From Diphasiastrum complanatum (taxonomy: Eukaryota > Streptophyta > Lycopodiopsida > Lycopodiales > Lycopodiaceae): DNA of 64,000 nt. Of the stretch, positions 32,658-44,640 are shown one piece after another. Numbering within the stretch: position 1 is the stretch's first letter; each line of letters opens with the position of its first letter. Under the pieces are notes generated by a model. That model was given only the letters and a program-made list of their open reading frames with translations, was not told the DNA's origin and did not search any database. The DNA lies in contig CM055092.1 in the NCBI GenBank assembly GCA_029204225.1, positions 40,762,016-40,826,015 of the forward strand, given 5' to 3'. The translations under genes were made by a program, and so were the position numbers.

Positions 32658-33094
32658 TATAAGGGAAGCTCCTTAGATCTTGCTTACAAATCCTAAACAC
32701 AAAAGGATAACACACTGTGGAGAAACCACCCAACCAAGTAGAAGCATCCAATCAATCTCTAGAAGCCTCACCCCCAAGCCAAGGAACAAGAAGCATGAAT
32801 GTAGAGTGAGAGCCTAGCAATGAATCAAGAACCATGATGAGGAGTAGGGCGAGTTTGGACCTCTTATATAGAGCCAAAAGCATCCTAGGCACATAGCCAT
32901 GCATAGCCCTATGTTCCCTATACATAGATTCACCTAGAATAGAGTCCTATGCATGGATCAACTATTCATAGAATTGCTATTGATAACTCTACACACATAC
33001 ACTGTCTCATACCTTGTCTAAACTCCATTTAGTGTGTTTTGGGCCTCACAAGGATATTAGTTACTTTCGGGTCACGTCCAATATGGACATAACA
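32658..33094 (-). mobile_element. Gy-C 3' LTR (437 bp)
   Basis: On the minus strand it starts TGTTATGTCC and ends CCCTTATA. The polypurine tract GAGGGAAGAA lies just inside (33095-33104). The left flank is CCAGT (32653-32657), the target duplication. It is matched by the LTR at 39350-39841. Confidence 0.9.
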
Positions 33095-33109
33095 TTCTTC
33101 CCTCAAACT

Positions 33110-36100
33110 GTTTCTATCCTTAGAAACTAAAATTCGGGAAATTCTTCTTTTGCTATCAACTCTCTCCCTCGAATCATCATCCTCAGTACGACCCTTCCAC
33201 CGAATTAAGCACTCAGAGATAGAACGATTCCTCAATTGTTTATCTCTGGTTCTGAGCACTTTCTCAGGTTCCAAAGGTACATAAGCGACAAATCTTCCAA
33301 ACGGGATAAATCCTCATCCGATCCAACTGTATCACCATGATGTAAACTTAGTTTCAAACGACTGATATGAAACACTGGGTGTGCAGTCGATTTTCCTTGA
33401 AGATCGAGTTCATACGCCAAAGAACCAATTCTATGTACAATCCTGAAAGGTCCACAATAACGGGTAGACAACTTATAATGCTTCCCTGTATGTAACGTCT
33501 TAGAATCTTTTGGAATCCTAAGATATACCCAGTCATCAACTTTAAAATCTCTTGGAGATCTCTTAAGATCGGTATAGTATTTAGCTCTATCCTGAGCACT
33601 CCGGATACTATCCTTAGCCACTTGCAACATTTCTTGCATATCATGCAAAAAATCAGCAACCTTCTGGATCTTAACAGCCTTCGTCTCAACGTTTACTGGA
33701 GATCTAGGTTGAAAACCGTACATAAGCATAAAAGGACTGTAACCTGTAGCAAAATGTTTTCTACTATTATATGCAAACTCAACCAGTGGGAGATAATCTT
33801 CCCAATGAGATTGCCTGTGAGAAACATACGTCCTCAATATATCTTCCATAGTTTGATTAGTCCTTTCTGTCTGGCCATCTGATTCAGGATGATCAGAAGA
33901 ACTCAAACTCAAAGAAGTTTCCAGTTTATGGAATACTGCTGACCAAAAGTGACCTGTGAACTTAGGATCTCCATCACTAACAATGTCACTTGGCAGACCA
34001 TACAACCAAAATAATCTTTCAACAAAGATCCGGGCTAAATCAGAAGCCTTTATAGTTGACTTGACTGGTATGAATGCAGCTAACTTAGTTAACCGATCCA
34101 CTACACCCAAATAGAATCATTTTGCCGTCGGGTCTTTGAAAGTCCAACTACAAAATCCATAGATATGTTTTCCCATTTCTTATCTGGGATATCTAACAGA
34201 TGCAACAAACCACTAGCCTTATGGCGTTCAGCCTTTGCTAGTTGATAGGGCTTGCATTTAACAACATATGACTCGACATATGGCTTGAGCTTTGGCCAAT
34301 AAAATTCCCTCTTAACCAAGTCCAGAGTCCTGTGTATACCAGGATGTCCTGCACAGGGTACGTCATGACATTCAAACAAAATCTTCTTTTTGAGCTCATC
34401 ATCACCAGGTACGCAAACTTTCCCATTCCGAAATAGTAATCCATCTCGAATGGTGAACTGTTCCACAATGTTATTATCTTTCTTAGTTAGTTGAGTCCCC
34501 TGTGTTTCTGACTCAACACTGTCCACATTTCTTCCGGTCTGAACAATGTTCCAACTGTGACCAAAATGGGAATCTGATTCATATTTTCCTCTCAGCGAAA
34601 GATATAGATCCGTAGAAATCTGGGTGAATGACAACTCGTTCAGTTCACCGATCCGACTAAGAGCATCAGCAACTTGATTAGAGCTGCCTCTTATGTAACG
34701 GATTTCATGATCGAATTCTTGCATCAATTCAACCCATCGAGCTTTTCTCCCCCGAAGATCATGTTGATTACAAAAATACGTAAGAGGCTGGTGATCCGTA
34801 TACACTACAAACTTACTACCATACAAGTAGTGTCTCCAGGTTTTAAGTGCATGGATCACAACAAACAATTCCTGTTCTTGCGACCAGTGAATTTTTTGCT
34901 TTCAAACGCTAGTGGCCTATCCATTTGTAATAGAACTGCTCCAACTGCAACATCACTTGCGTCTGTTCTCACGACGTAAGGTAAATCTGGATTTGCAATT
35001 TGTAACACGGGAGCTGAAACAATCATTGTTTTCAGTTTCTCAAAACACTGATTCAATTCCTCGTTCCAAACAACAGGTGGACTAGGTTGATTCCTCTTTT
35101 TCTTTTTATTAACAATTCCTTTTGTCAGATTATTAAGCGGTGCTGCTAACTTAGCATAATCCTCAATAAATCTCTTGAAGAAAAGTGTAAAACCTAAAAA
35201 AGACTTTACCTGCCTCACAGTTTCTGGAATTGGCCACTCAATCACAATCTTGATTTTTTCCTCATCAATCTTGATCCCATTTACTATGATCTTATGACCG
35301 AGATAAAGCAACTCTTGCTTAAAGAATTCACACTTGGACTCTTTAGCGTAGAGTAACTCTTGACGGAGTTTCATCAAGACGATTTTTAAGTGTTCTACGT
35401 GTTCCACCAAGGATTTACTGTAAACGAGAATGTCGTCTAAGAATACTACCACAAACTTCCTCAAATATGGACGAAATAAATCGTTCATCATTTGCTGGAA
35501 CATTGCTGGAGCATTCGTTAATCCAAATGGCAACACTAGAAATTCATAATGACCAAATCTAGAACGAAATCCTGTCTTTTGGACATCTTCTGACTTAATT
35601 CTTATTTGATGGTACCCTGTCCTGAGATCTATCTTGGTGAAATACCGTGCTCCACCCAAGCGATCTACAAGGTCATCCATCCTGTGTAATGGATATTTAT
35701 TCTCTATAGTCACTTTATTAAGCCCCTTGTAATCCACACACATCCGGAAACCTCCATCTTTCTTCGCTTTAAGAAGAACAGGAGTTCCCCATGGTGATTT
35801 ACTAGGTTGTATATGTCCCATCCTCAGATAGTTTTCTATTTGATTTGAAATCTCTGTCTCCTCTTTCTGAGAGAACCTATAAGGTTGTCTAGAGACAGGT
35901 TGACTTCCTGGAATTAACTCAATCTTGTGGTCTACTGACCTAGACGGTGGTAAACCACGAGGTAATTCAGATGGAAAAACATCCCTAAATTCACCTATGA
36001 TCTGTTCTTTCACTGCTTGTTCATGATCTAAATTTACTGAGTTAAGAATTGTTGAGAATTCACAACCATTTAGATTCATTTCAGGAACATCCACAATTGG

Positions 36101-36151
36101 AATAGCATAAATTGAAAAAACTTCATACTCAGAATAATCCAATGCTTCCAT
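33110..36151 (-). pseudogene. pol: Gy-C pol: RT, RNase H, integrase, chromodomain
   Basis: Begins around MEALDYSEYEVFSIYAIP. RT: GLPPSRSVDHKIELIPG, FRMCVDYKGLNKVTI, and catalytic FVVVFLDDILVYSKS (FLDD, normal for chromoviruses). RNase H: VRTDASDVAVGAVLLQ, ALKTWRHYLYGSKF, YTDHQPLTYF. Integrase: zinc finger with H, H and C visible but CKPYQ in place of CxxCQ; core SMDFVVGLSKT, SDGDPKFTGHFW and DGQTERTNQ carrying the acidic triad; GPFRIVHRIG and HPVFHISRLKLS in the C-terminus; chromodomain ECLIRWKGRTEDDD. Frameshifts near 34880, 34108 (one missing G in WVVVDRL) and 33235. Nearly complete but not translatable as one protein. Confidence 0.9.
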
Positions 36152-36258
36152 TTTATTAACTGTAGAAATCTAATCCAATGGACGTACAAAATTACTGCCA
36201 AATAATGTAACTACCTTATCACCCTCCTTGAAAGTGAGAACATGCTTCTCAAAATCAA

Positions 36259-37566
36259 TTAACAGAGAAGGCGATTTAACCTATCGTAACCTAAGATTAA
36301 ATCAGTACGAGCTAGGTCTAAAACATAAAAATTAACTAATTCTGTGTCTCCTTGCATCAAAACTGGGAGCTTTGGGACTTTTACGTTCCAAGTCTCCAAC
36401 TCTGCTCCTGAAGCTAGATAAACTTTATATCTATGATTGCTGGCTTTAGTTTCCAAGCTAAGTTTCTGCACAAGACGAGAATCAATAAAATTATGAGTTG
36501 AACCACTGTCCAATAAAATACTCACTTCTTGATCTTTAACTGTGCCAATTAAACGGAAAAGTTCATTAGGCAAGAAAGAAGTAGTACTAAAAAAACATTT
36601 ACACTCACAATCAGTCAGGTTAATTTCCAAAGTCTTACCATTGCCTCTTGGGATTTCAATCATGTGAGCAGACCCTTTCTTCCTTTCTGGACAAAATTTC
36701 ATCATATGTCCAGGCTTCTTACAGACAAAACATAAGTTCTCTCTTTTAGCCTTTTCCCGGGACATAGATTTCTTGAATCTCTTTCTCTTCGGCTTCCTAG
36801 GTTCCGATGCTGCTTGATCTAATTCGTCAAAATATTTTGCTTGGTCTGGACCGTGCTTCTTAACCTTCTTGGTTTTCAAAGTGGTTGGAATTTGCGAAAA
36901 TTGCTTCCTGGATGCCACCACTGTGGAATCATATGCTTTCGCAATCCGAAACGCATCCTCGAGGCTTTGAAGCACATTTCGAATGCATTCGTTCTGATAT
37001 TCGGCTGGCAAACCTAGGACAAACTGCCATAATGCCAACTTCGCATCGAATGATGGAACCCTATTCCATAGGTCCATGAATTCCTGGATATAAGAGTCTA
37101 AACTCTTTGTAACCATCTTGCAGTTCACGAACTTTAGGTAGTAGTCCACGTCATTAGCAACTACGAAAGCTTTTTTGAAAACTTCCGCAAACGCATCCCA
37201 AGTAGTTGGCTTCACCGGTAAATCTCGCCACCACGATGACGCCTTGCCGCGCAAGAACAACACGACACTTTCAATTTTCTTCTCATCAGGAACACCGTGC
37301 AGATTGAAGTAATTACTCCACTTGGCCAGCCAGTCCTCGACGACCTCAAGTTTCTTCTCCTTCTTCTCACCCGCATAAACCTCCAGTTGAAAACCGAGAT
37401 TGGGTGAAGACACCAATTTGACTTGATTCAAAAGAACCTCCATTTGCCGATCTCTCATCTGATTACGATTATTCATATCATTGAGTGCCGTACTCAACTG
37501 CTGACAAATCACCATATAAGATGGCGCACCTGGATTTGCAGCTTGATTTGAAGTTTCTTCGGCCAT
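36259..37566 (-). CDS. gag: Gy-C gag-protease polyprotein (435 aa)
   Basis: Open from MAEETSNQAANPGAP. Gag domain at residues ~70-210 (VEDWLAKWSNYFNLH; ASSWWRDLPVKPTTWDAFAE), a basic stretch (KPKRKRFKKSMSREKAKREN), CCHC knuckle CFVCKKPGHMMKFCP (~residue 280), and protease with the active site ILLDSGSTHNFIDS (~residue 350). The frame stops at LILGYDRLNRLLC, about 110 bp before the next open pol segment, so a stop/frameshift separates them; I cannot tell whether this is natural or decay. Confidence 0.85.
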   Translation of the reverse strand: MAEETSNQAANPGAPSYMVICQQLSTALNDMNNRNQMRDRQMEVLLNQVKLVSSPNLGFQLEVYAGEKKEKKLEVVEDWLAKWSNYFNLHGVPDEKKIESVVLFLRGKASSWWRDLPVKPTTWDAFAEVFKKAFVVANDVDYYLKFVNCKMVTKSLDSYIQEFMDLWNRVPSFDAKLALWQFVLGLPAEYQNECIRNVLQSLEDAFRIAKAYDSTVVASRKQFSQIPTTLKTKKVKKHGPDQAKYFDELDQAASEPRKPKRKRFKKSMSREKAKRENLCFVCKKPGHMMKFCPERKKGSAHMIEIPRGNGKTLEINLTDCECKCFFSTTSFLPNELFRLIGTVKDQEVSILLDSGSTHNFIDSRLVQKLSLETKASNHRYKVYLASGAELETWNVKVPKLPVLMQGDTELVNFYVLDLARTDLILGYDRLNRLLC

Positions 37567-39349
37567 CTCGATATATCTATCCTGGAAATTACTAAATTTA
37601 GTTAATATCTGATTAACTCACAGTGAAGTACTGTTGACCAAAAACTGACTGAAATTGATTCCAGTATGGTCAAATCACTATTATTAGTCAATTTCATAGA
37701 CATTACAAGAAACTGGAAAAAACTAAAAATTTTGAGTTTTCGCACTTCTAATTTTTTTTAAAAATTTTACGTTTTCTAAAAATTTATAAAAAATCACAGT
37801 CAGTTATTGAGCAATCGAAACCGAAAATTCGATTCACTGTTCGATTCTTAATTTTACTCCATTAATGTCCATCAGGCATGCAAGACATGCGACATTAAAC
37901 TGATTTTTTACTTTTACGGAAGTTTACGTAAAAATTCAGTTCTACGGAAATTATCAACTATAAAATCCAGTTTTGTATCTAACCGTCAGAGTACATGCGT
38001 ATGACCACTCAAAACATATCTAACAAACTCATGCATGTCAGAATCACTCAGAGAAACCACATGCAGACATTCCATGCAACCACAGTACCTCAAAATAGGA
38101 AATTGTCATGCATGCAATCAGAACAATTGGAAATTTTATCAATTTTGCTCACAAAATTGCAAAACTTTATATGCTCATATCTTTGGCTACAGGACACCAA
38201 ATTGGGTGCTGTAAAGCTCAGTACAAAGGAAGACTCAGTGAACAAGACACTTGCCACGTTAGCCTGCCACCTAGGACTCACACGTGCGAGTTCAGAACAG
38301 CCAATTAAGCTGTAGGAGGGCGCACTTTTTCAAGACCAATTTGTCAAAAAACATGCAAACACTCAACCAAGCCTAAAAGTGATGATCCAAACAGTCTTAA
38401 ATGGTCTCTAAGACTTCCATGAAGCCTTCATACAGATCTTATGAAGCAGTATGGGCTGAGAACCATGAATTCTTGGTTTCTAGAAGTCAAAATTGCTACA
38501 AACTTGATGGAATTGAAACATAAGCCTCTACCCATCAATTTACAGGTCTGATAGCTTGCTGGGAAGGTAATAAGAAATACAAATCATGCTGGAAAAGATC
38601 CAGAATGATCCCCTTATGGATTTAGAGAAATCCATCCCCCAAAATTCACCAAAATTGGTCAATTTTTGACACTTTTTGACTTCCTACAAACCCAATTGCT
38701 GGAATTCTTGGCTCTAACTTCTAGGACAGCTTCAAAAGACTATGATTCATCTTTTCCCAGCTTCAATTGATGTTCAACAACCTCCTACCATCCAATTTCA
38801 TGAAAAAACAAGCAAAAATCATGAATTTTAGCCCTTTCTAGGTTTTTTCACCATGCACAATTGGAAATTAATGGCAAGAACGTTTTCGAAATCCACATGC
38901 AATCCAAAATACAGAGTTACAACCAATCAATTGATCTGATCTTGCTGGATTTTGAATTCTACCCTCCATTTTGTGCCAAAAAAATGGAAAACAAACCAAA
39001 TTTGGCCACAAAAGGGCCTAGAATCCAAATACATGGGAAGATTCAACATGCAAACTGAATTTCAACTACTTCAAAGTGAATTAACTTGCTGGAAATTTCA
39101 GATCCTTCACTAGTTTTGAGCTACACATGCTAAAACTCCAAAAAAGACACCAAAATTGATTTCCTAGCACAATTCTCCATAAACTACAATGAATTTGAAA
39201 GAGATATGGAACATGCAAATTGAAGTTGGGAAGATCCACCAACTTGCAACCTTGCTCCTCTACTTGGATGAGAATACTAGTTGAATACCACCAAGCTCCA
39301 AATGAAAAGCACCACCTCTCCAAGCTTGTAAGCCTTGCTCTGATACGAC
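37567..39349 (-). mobile_element. Gy-C long leader with primer-binding site
   Basis: About 1.78 kb of non-coding, AT-rich leader. Next to the LTR, minus-strand TCGTATCAGAGC (39337-39348) is an initiator Met-tRNA PBS with one mismatch near its 5' end. No supported gene inside. Confidence 0.75.
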
Positions 39350-39841
39350 TATAAGGGAAGCTCCTTAGATCCTTCTTATAGATCCTAAACACAAAAGGAT
39401 AACACACTGTGGAGAAACCACCCAACCAAGTAGAAGCATCCAATCAATCTCTAGAAGCCTCACCCCCAAGTCAAGGAACAAGAAGCATGAATGTAGAGTG
39501 AGAGCTTGACAATGAATCAAGAACCATGATGAGGAGTAGGGCGACTTTGGACCTCTTATATAGAGCCAAAAGCATCCTGGGCACATAGCCATGCATAGCC
39601 CTATGTTCCCTATACATAGATTCACCTAGAATAGAGTCCTATACATGGACCAACTATTCATAGAATTGCTGTTGATAACTCTACACATGCATACACTGTC
39701 TCATACTTTGTCTAAACTCCATTTAGTGTGTTCTGGGCCTCACAAGGATATTAGATACTTTCGGGTCACGTCCAGTATGACATCGCATAACTAACAGCTT
39801 GTTTCACTGGAGTACTGAATGTACCGGTCATGGACATAACA
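39350..39841 (-). mobile_element. Gy-C 5' LTR (492 bp)
   Basis: Matches 32658-33094 throughout, except for a ~53-bp insertion (about 39779-39831) before the GGACATAACA end. Flanked by CCAGT at 39842-39846. Confidence 0.9.
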
Positions 39842-39862
39842 CCAGTACCGCGGGACCTATGA
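39842..39862 (-). mobile_element. hAT-B copy 2 outermost terminus
   Basis: CCAGTACCGCGGGACCTATG. Removing Gy-C and one CCAGT rejoins this to 32652 and reproduces the hAT-B end seen at 14775. Confidence 0.75.
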
Positions 39863-39872
39863 TATATATATA

Positions 39873-40100
39873 TCTAAGGTAGCGGACCCTGGACACGAAC
39901 GCGCCAAGGGTGCATCTGGGGGTCCGGACGCGTCTTCTTTTTTTTATTTTTATTTTAATTGGTTTAGTGTTAAAAACATAAAAAAAATGAAAAAAATGTG
40001 GACACGTCCGACCCCGCGTCTGGGGGTCGGACGCGTCTGGGTCCGGATGCCGGACGCGGACGCGGATTGCCCGCGTCCGGCCCGGATGTGCATCCTTAAT
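39873..40100 (+). mobile_element. TA-anchored repeat, short complete copy F (~228 bp)
   Basis: Bounded on both sides by (TA)n (39863-39873 and 40100-40114). The left end CTAAGGTAGCGG and the inverted right end TTAAGGATGC are alike, suggesting short terminal inverted repeats. The interior has GGACGCG blocks and a T/A block. No coding capacity. Confidence 0.6.
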
Positions 40101-40114
40101 AATATATATATATA

Positions 40115-42219
40115 AATCAACAATCAAGTAGTTATGTTCACTATTCATATTCATGGTCTTTTGTAGCCCACATAGAGAGCAACGTTTTCGAGTAGGGGAT
40201 GGTTTTGGACATAGAGTACATGCATAACCGACGCTGCATACACTAGGACCTGTGGTTATCAATGGCACTATCTATCATTACTAAGCCTATTTGTTAGGTC
40301 AATTATCCATTTCATTATCAACAACTTCATTAAAAATCTTCAGTTCGAAGGGATCCAAGGCTGTGAAATTCACAAAGAGTAAAGTTTCTTCACCAAGAAA
40401 AAGTTGATTGATCTGGAGATGTGAGCTCTTAGTTGGAGAGATCTCTTGACGGTCTTCGAAGGATATCTATGTAGTTTTTTTAGTATATTTGAGTGTTCTA
40501 GTACTGTTTCAGCCATAACAAGTTGGCTTTCCAAGATGCAACAAGTCTAGATAGGATCACATGTGTGGCTAAATTATGTCTTTGGTATATGCGTAGGACA
40601 ATGGTTAAGTTTGTAAAATTAAGTTCTTAACGACTTTCTTTTGTTGCATTGTGTAATTTTAGATTTATATTTTTCTGTTGATCTCTCTAGTTTGTCTATG
40701 TATTCTTGAGATTATGATTTGATTCTTGATCTTTTTGCACCTTTTTTAAGGAAAGCTAAGCATGATGGCATCTTCAATATTTGTTTCCATGTTCACATTG
40801 GTCATGGGCACAATTGTTTCCAGGTTTTTTGGAGAGAAGTGAATGAAAGAGTTGAGATTCAAGGAGCCCATTCAATGCCGAATGGGCCTCTCATTTGATA
40901 GTGTGGGTGATTTAAATTTTTTAAGCTTCTTTGTTGGGGAAATGATCTGTTCTTGAGATCTTTGTTGGAGAATTATCAACACTTGAGAGTTCGTCTCTTA
41001 CTTTGCCTTTGCATGTTTTGTTGTGGATGTGTTTCATACCCTTTCGTAATGCTAGCAATTTCATCTATGAATCTTGAATCTTGAATGTTAAATGTTCATG
41101 ATTGACAACTCATAGTCGAAGCTTTACTATAAACATGCATTTGTTTCTTAATCGCCTCAATGTGACTGACCTAGTAGTAACTAATATTTTATGAGCTCAT
41201 AGATGGCATGCAGATCTGGCTATTGAATCAAATGCACTTTTTAAATTCATGAACATTTGATCAATTTATGAAGTATTCCATAATAAAAAGTTCAACCATT
41301 AGTTTGTCATATCTTTTTGATATCAAAATCTGTTAGATTTGAGCTTGAGTTTTTTGTGAAAAGCCGAATCTTGATTTGGAGCTGCTCGATTGCGGTGTTC
41401 TTGGTAACTATAGTCTACGGTTAATTGTTGCTCTTGAAACATTACCCCTGGAAGGCTATCCCATTTCTTTCCACTTTTGCCAGAGAAGTACCGACTTTCT
41501 ATATTTGTCTCTAGAACCTTAGTACCAAAGCTCTCTTTCCCTTGATACTGCCTTTGCACAAAGACCTTATGCAACTGCCATGCAAGTACCAATAGCACGA
41601 TTTTGAAAAGGATGCTCCAAACGTCTAGTTAATTCTATTTCCCATGAACCCACTAGGACTGTAAAATGCAAGATGTCATTACACCAAAGCTGAATCTGTT
41701 TATCTGAAAACTTCTTAAGATCTAGTGACTAGAAAGCTCCTCTCCTAGGGCCTTTTTTGAGCTTTAAGTTCAAGTTCTTCAAGGTGATCCATTCCTACTT
41801 TGAAAATTAATGCAAGCTTTAAGCTTTTTTCACACTATGATTCATAGAGAAAGGGACCCAAACATGTAGAGTTTGAGTCAGGGTGTTTGTTAATTCGTAT
41901 CTCAAGGCTTTAGACAGAGAGGACTTGATTTGCTTTTGTGTGTACCAATAAATAGCATGTAGCTCATGTTCAGAGCATATCTGTTAGGCATCGTGTTTTT
42001 AGGCCTGGGTTGCATGGCAATTTCATTGAGGCATGTTGAATACACAAGGGAATGAATGAATGCAATGACTCTCAATTGAACTTTATGCTCTACCTCATAC
42101 ATGTTATATGTTTGAAATAGTCAAGTGTAGGGAGCCTGGTTTTCTAGGTTCCTTGGAGAGCTCATTTGTAATGTGGTGAACTTAAGTTATAGTTTTTCTT
42201 ACATGCTATCTTTGTTTAG
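40115..42219. other. 2.1 kb without recognised element
   Basis: Ordinary-composition sequence with no transposon protein. The minus-strand frame 41323-41598 (91 codons) has a non-repetitive composition but is not recognised. Could be intronic or intergenic to the exons that follow. Confidence 0.4.
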
Positions 42220-42302
42220 TGGCAAAGTGTTCAGGATTACACCTCCAGATTCAGCAGCCTCTTGGAGCCTGCTGTCAGTGCAGAAGGATCTCATCTTTGC
42301 AG
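42220..42302 (+). CDS. Candidate exon 1 of an unidentified plant gene
   Basis: 83 bp between a pyrimidine-rich acceptor (CTATCTTTGTTTAG) and a donor (GCAG/GTTAAC). Frame 1 is fully open and reads WQSVQDYTSRFSSLLEPAVS then AEGSHLC plus two bases. Those two bases are completed by the next exon without a stop. The peptide is non-repetitive and unlike the transposon proteins here. I do not recognise the family. Confidence 0.4.
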
Positions 42303-42339
42303 GTTAACAGAAGGCCTTGCTTGTAAAGAATATTCCTCC

Positions 42340-42343
<4 letters not shown>

Positions 42344-42401
<58 letters not shown>
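42344..42401. repeat. (GA)n microsatellite in the putative intron
   Basis: 58 bp of pure GA between the two candidate exons. Confidence 0.9.
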
Positions 42402-42405
<4 letters not shown>

Positions 42406-42447
42406 GAAGTGTGTTTCTTTTGGACTATGTTAACCAGTGGTTAGCAG

Positions 42448-42568
42448 CCCTGTGAGTCCTCCAACATTGATGATTGGGCATCCTCCTAATGATGGTAGTG
42501 CTGACGACTTTGAGAAATTATGGAGCTGGTTTGATGTCTCTGTACCATTTACCAAGCACCCAGACAAG
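42448..42568 (+). CDS. Candidate exon 2 of the same unidentified gene
   Basis: 121 bp from acceptor GGTTAGCAG to donor ACAAG/GTGAAA. One base completes a serine codon with exon 1, then 40 codons stay open: PVSPPTLMIGHPPNDG, then SADDFEKLWSWFDVSVPF, then TKHPDK. Matching phase and good splice sites on both sides make chance unlikely, but no following exon was found before 43700, so the gene may be a fragment or have a long intron. Confidence 0.4.
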
Positions 42569-43750
42569 GTGAAATAAGTTGAGTCCTTTTGTCTAAAACA
42601 ACAAGAATAACTGCAGTAAGTTTGTAGCTTAAGGGAGGAATATCCTTTCTACTAAAATGTGAGCCAAAAGTGCTTTTCGTTGATGTGGTGTGTTCAATCA
42701 GTTCTTTGTTTTAAGTCCATGTGCAAGCTGCAAAAATATTGAAATATTGCAAGAGAAAACACTTGAATAACATAGTTCAAAAATCACGACAAACACTAAA
42801 GACAAGTGTAAAATCCAGCAAGCTCATAAAGACAGAAATATGAGCATAACATAAGCAACGATGATCATATCAAAGATGAGATGGTAAGACTTCGAATAAT
42901 AAAGAATTTTCTAAAAATATTCTCTATACTAATATTTGCAACCAAGGTCTCTTGCTAAGAACAATTTATTTTGGGTTCTGCACCTCATTGTTATGTCTCT
43001 AACTAACTAGGGTTATGGTGGCCTTGAGACTCGCTTTAATAGTTGGTATTGGACCTAGGGATAAGGGATACCCTTACTAGTAGGGCTTTGATATTTAGTC
43101 TAGGACTTGGGCCTAAGTCATAGAATTTCTAGAATGGACATGCATAGGTTGATAACTCTTGGGATATGGCTTGGGTTGTAGCTATATCAGAGTGGGCTTA
43201 AACATTCGTCGACATCATTCTTTAGTGTGAGGCTTGGACTATGGGATGAGCTACGGATCCTCTGACACTTAGGTAAGGCAACTTTGGGATAGAGTTGGGC
43301 TATGGTGGTATGGGACACCATGGCTATGCCCTACGAGAGGGATCTAGGATGTTGTATGGATGTTGCAAAAATATGTCTCAATGCAATATTTGCTACTTGC
43401 TTTTGGAATTTTGAGTTTGGGAATGGCAAGTAGAGCGTCATAGACATGTAGGATGCAAATTTAGACTAGTAGGGGATTGTCAATGAAAATGAGTAAAATA
43501 TCAACAGGGGGAGGTTATTGTCATCCAATGTGTGGTCAAGAAGTCTGATTCATAAGGATGTCAGACTCAATCTGAATTAACCAACAACAACAGGAAAATT
43601 ATCCAAGTAAAACTTTATTGATTTCCTTCAAACGATACATATGATGCTGTCAGAACATTATAGGACTTGGTTCCCTGGTTCCCATGTCTCCTCCCAGCCT
43701 TTGTTGCATAGAAAGTGACAAAGAATGCTTCCCCTGGGCTCTCATATCTC
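42569..43750. other. 1.2 kb without recognised gene
   Basis: No open frame of note and no recognised repeat. Confidence 0.4.
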
Positions 43751-43755
43751 AATAC

Positions 43756-44320
43756 TCAAGCACCCTTGACTTGAAACATGCTAAAATCGACACATGGCAA
43801 ATTCCATGCACAACTGACACTTGCCACTTGGCAGTGCCCTGCTGTAACAGGACCTGCAGGCCTAACACCATAATTCAGCTCGAAAGGACTCATTTTTGTA
43901 CGCACATTCCTACTATCATTGTAAGCTGACTCTAACAATGGTAAATACTTCTCTCACTAAGTTCACTTATCCCCAACATACGCCCTCAACATATCCTCCA
44001 AGGTTTGGTTAACTCTCTCAGTTTGGCCATTTGTTTCAGGATGCTCTGTACCGATCATTCTCAATTGGACCTCAAGTTTGGCCATCACTGCTGTCCAAAA
44101 GTTACCAATGAATATCCCTATCAGACACTATGGATGACAGTAACCCATGAAGTTTGAACACATGCTCGATAAAAAGGCTAGCTACTCCAGAGGCATCAAT
44201 CTTCTTATGCATTGGAATAAAATGAGTCGTTTTCATGAGTCTGCCAACCACAACCAAGATAGAATCATGCTATGATGATGTACGAGGCACGTTGGAGATA
44301 AAGTCCATGGATATACTCTC
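43756..44320 (-). pseudogene. Ty3/gypsy integrase relic
   Basis: Minus strand: SMDFISNVPRTS (about 44310), DSILVVVGRLMKTTHF (about 44270), HFIPMHKKIDASGVASLFIE, SIVSDRD, then a Q-T and VNLVREVF segment and finally SAYNDSRNVRTKMSPFELNYG (about 43935-43870). Several stops and frame breaks. The MSPFELNYG end resembles a different gypsy lineage from Gy-A, Gy-B and Gy-C. Confidence 0.6.
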
Positions 44321-44344
44321 CCATCTTCCTTTTGCTTATGCTTT

Positions 44345-44640
44345 TCAAAATCATGTAATGATGATTTTTGCAAGAGATACAATCCTTGCTTTTGAAGAGT
44401 TGTATGGGCTTTTGAAATAGGAGGAAATGAGAATGGTGAACCTCACATAGAGGGAGGATCACTAGGAGCATGCCTTTGCTTACCTAGAGCAAAGCATGGA
44501 CAATTTGAAAGTGCTAGAAGGTCAGGCCTCATGCTCCTATCCACACCTCAAAGGAAAGGCAATTGTAGCTATTGTAACAAGTATGATGGCCATTTTTCTT
44601 TTGAGTGCAAGAAGTATTGTAGGTTATTAATTAGATTTAG
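44345..44640 (+). pseudogene. Copia-type gag relic with altered zinc knuckle
   Basis: Plus strand fragments in shifting frames: TILAFEELYGLLK, HAFAYLEQSMDNLK and a knuckle-like CSYCNKYDGHFSFECKKYC, which has five residues instead of four between the second Cys and the His. This order matches the end of Ty1/copia gag. Confidence 0.45.

Noticed and set aside
40140-40268. Minus-strand Cys-rich peptide (CTLCPKPS...RKRCSLC) as a zinc finger exon
   Set aside because: Suggestive CxxC pairs, but no splice sites or continuation that would support a gene; left unannotated.
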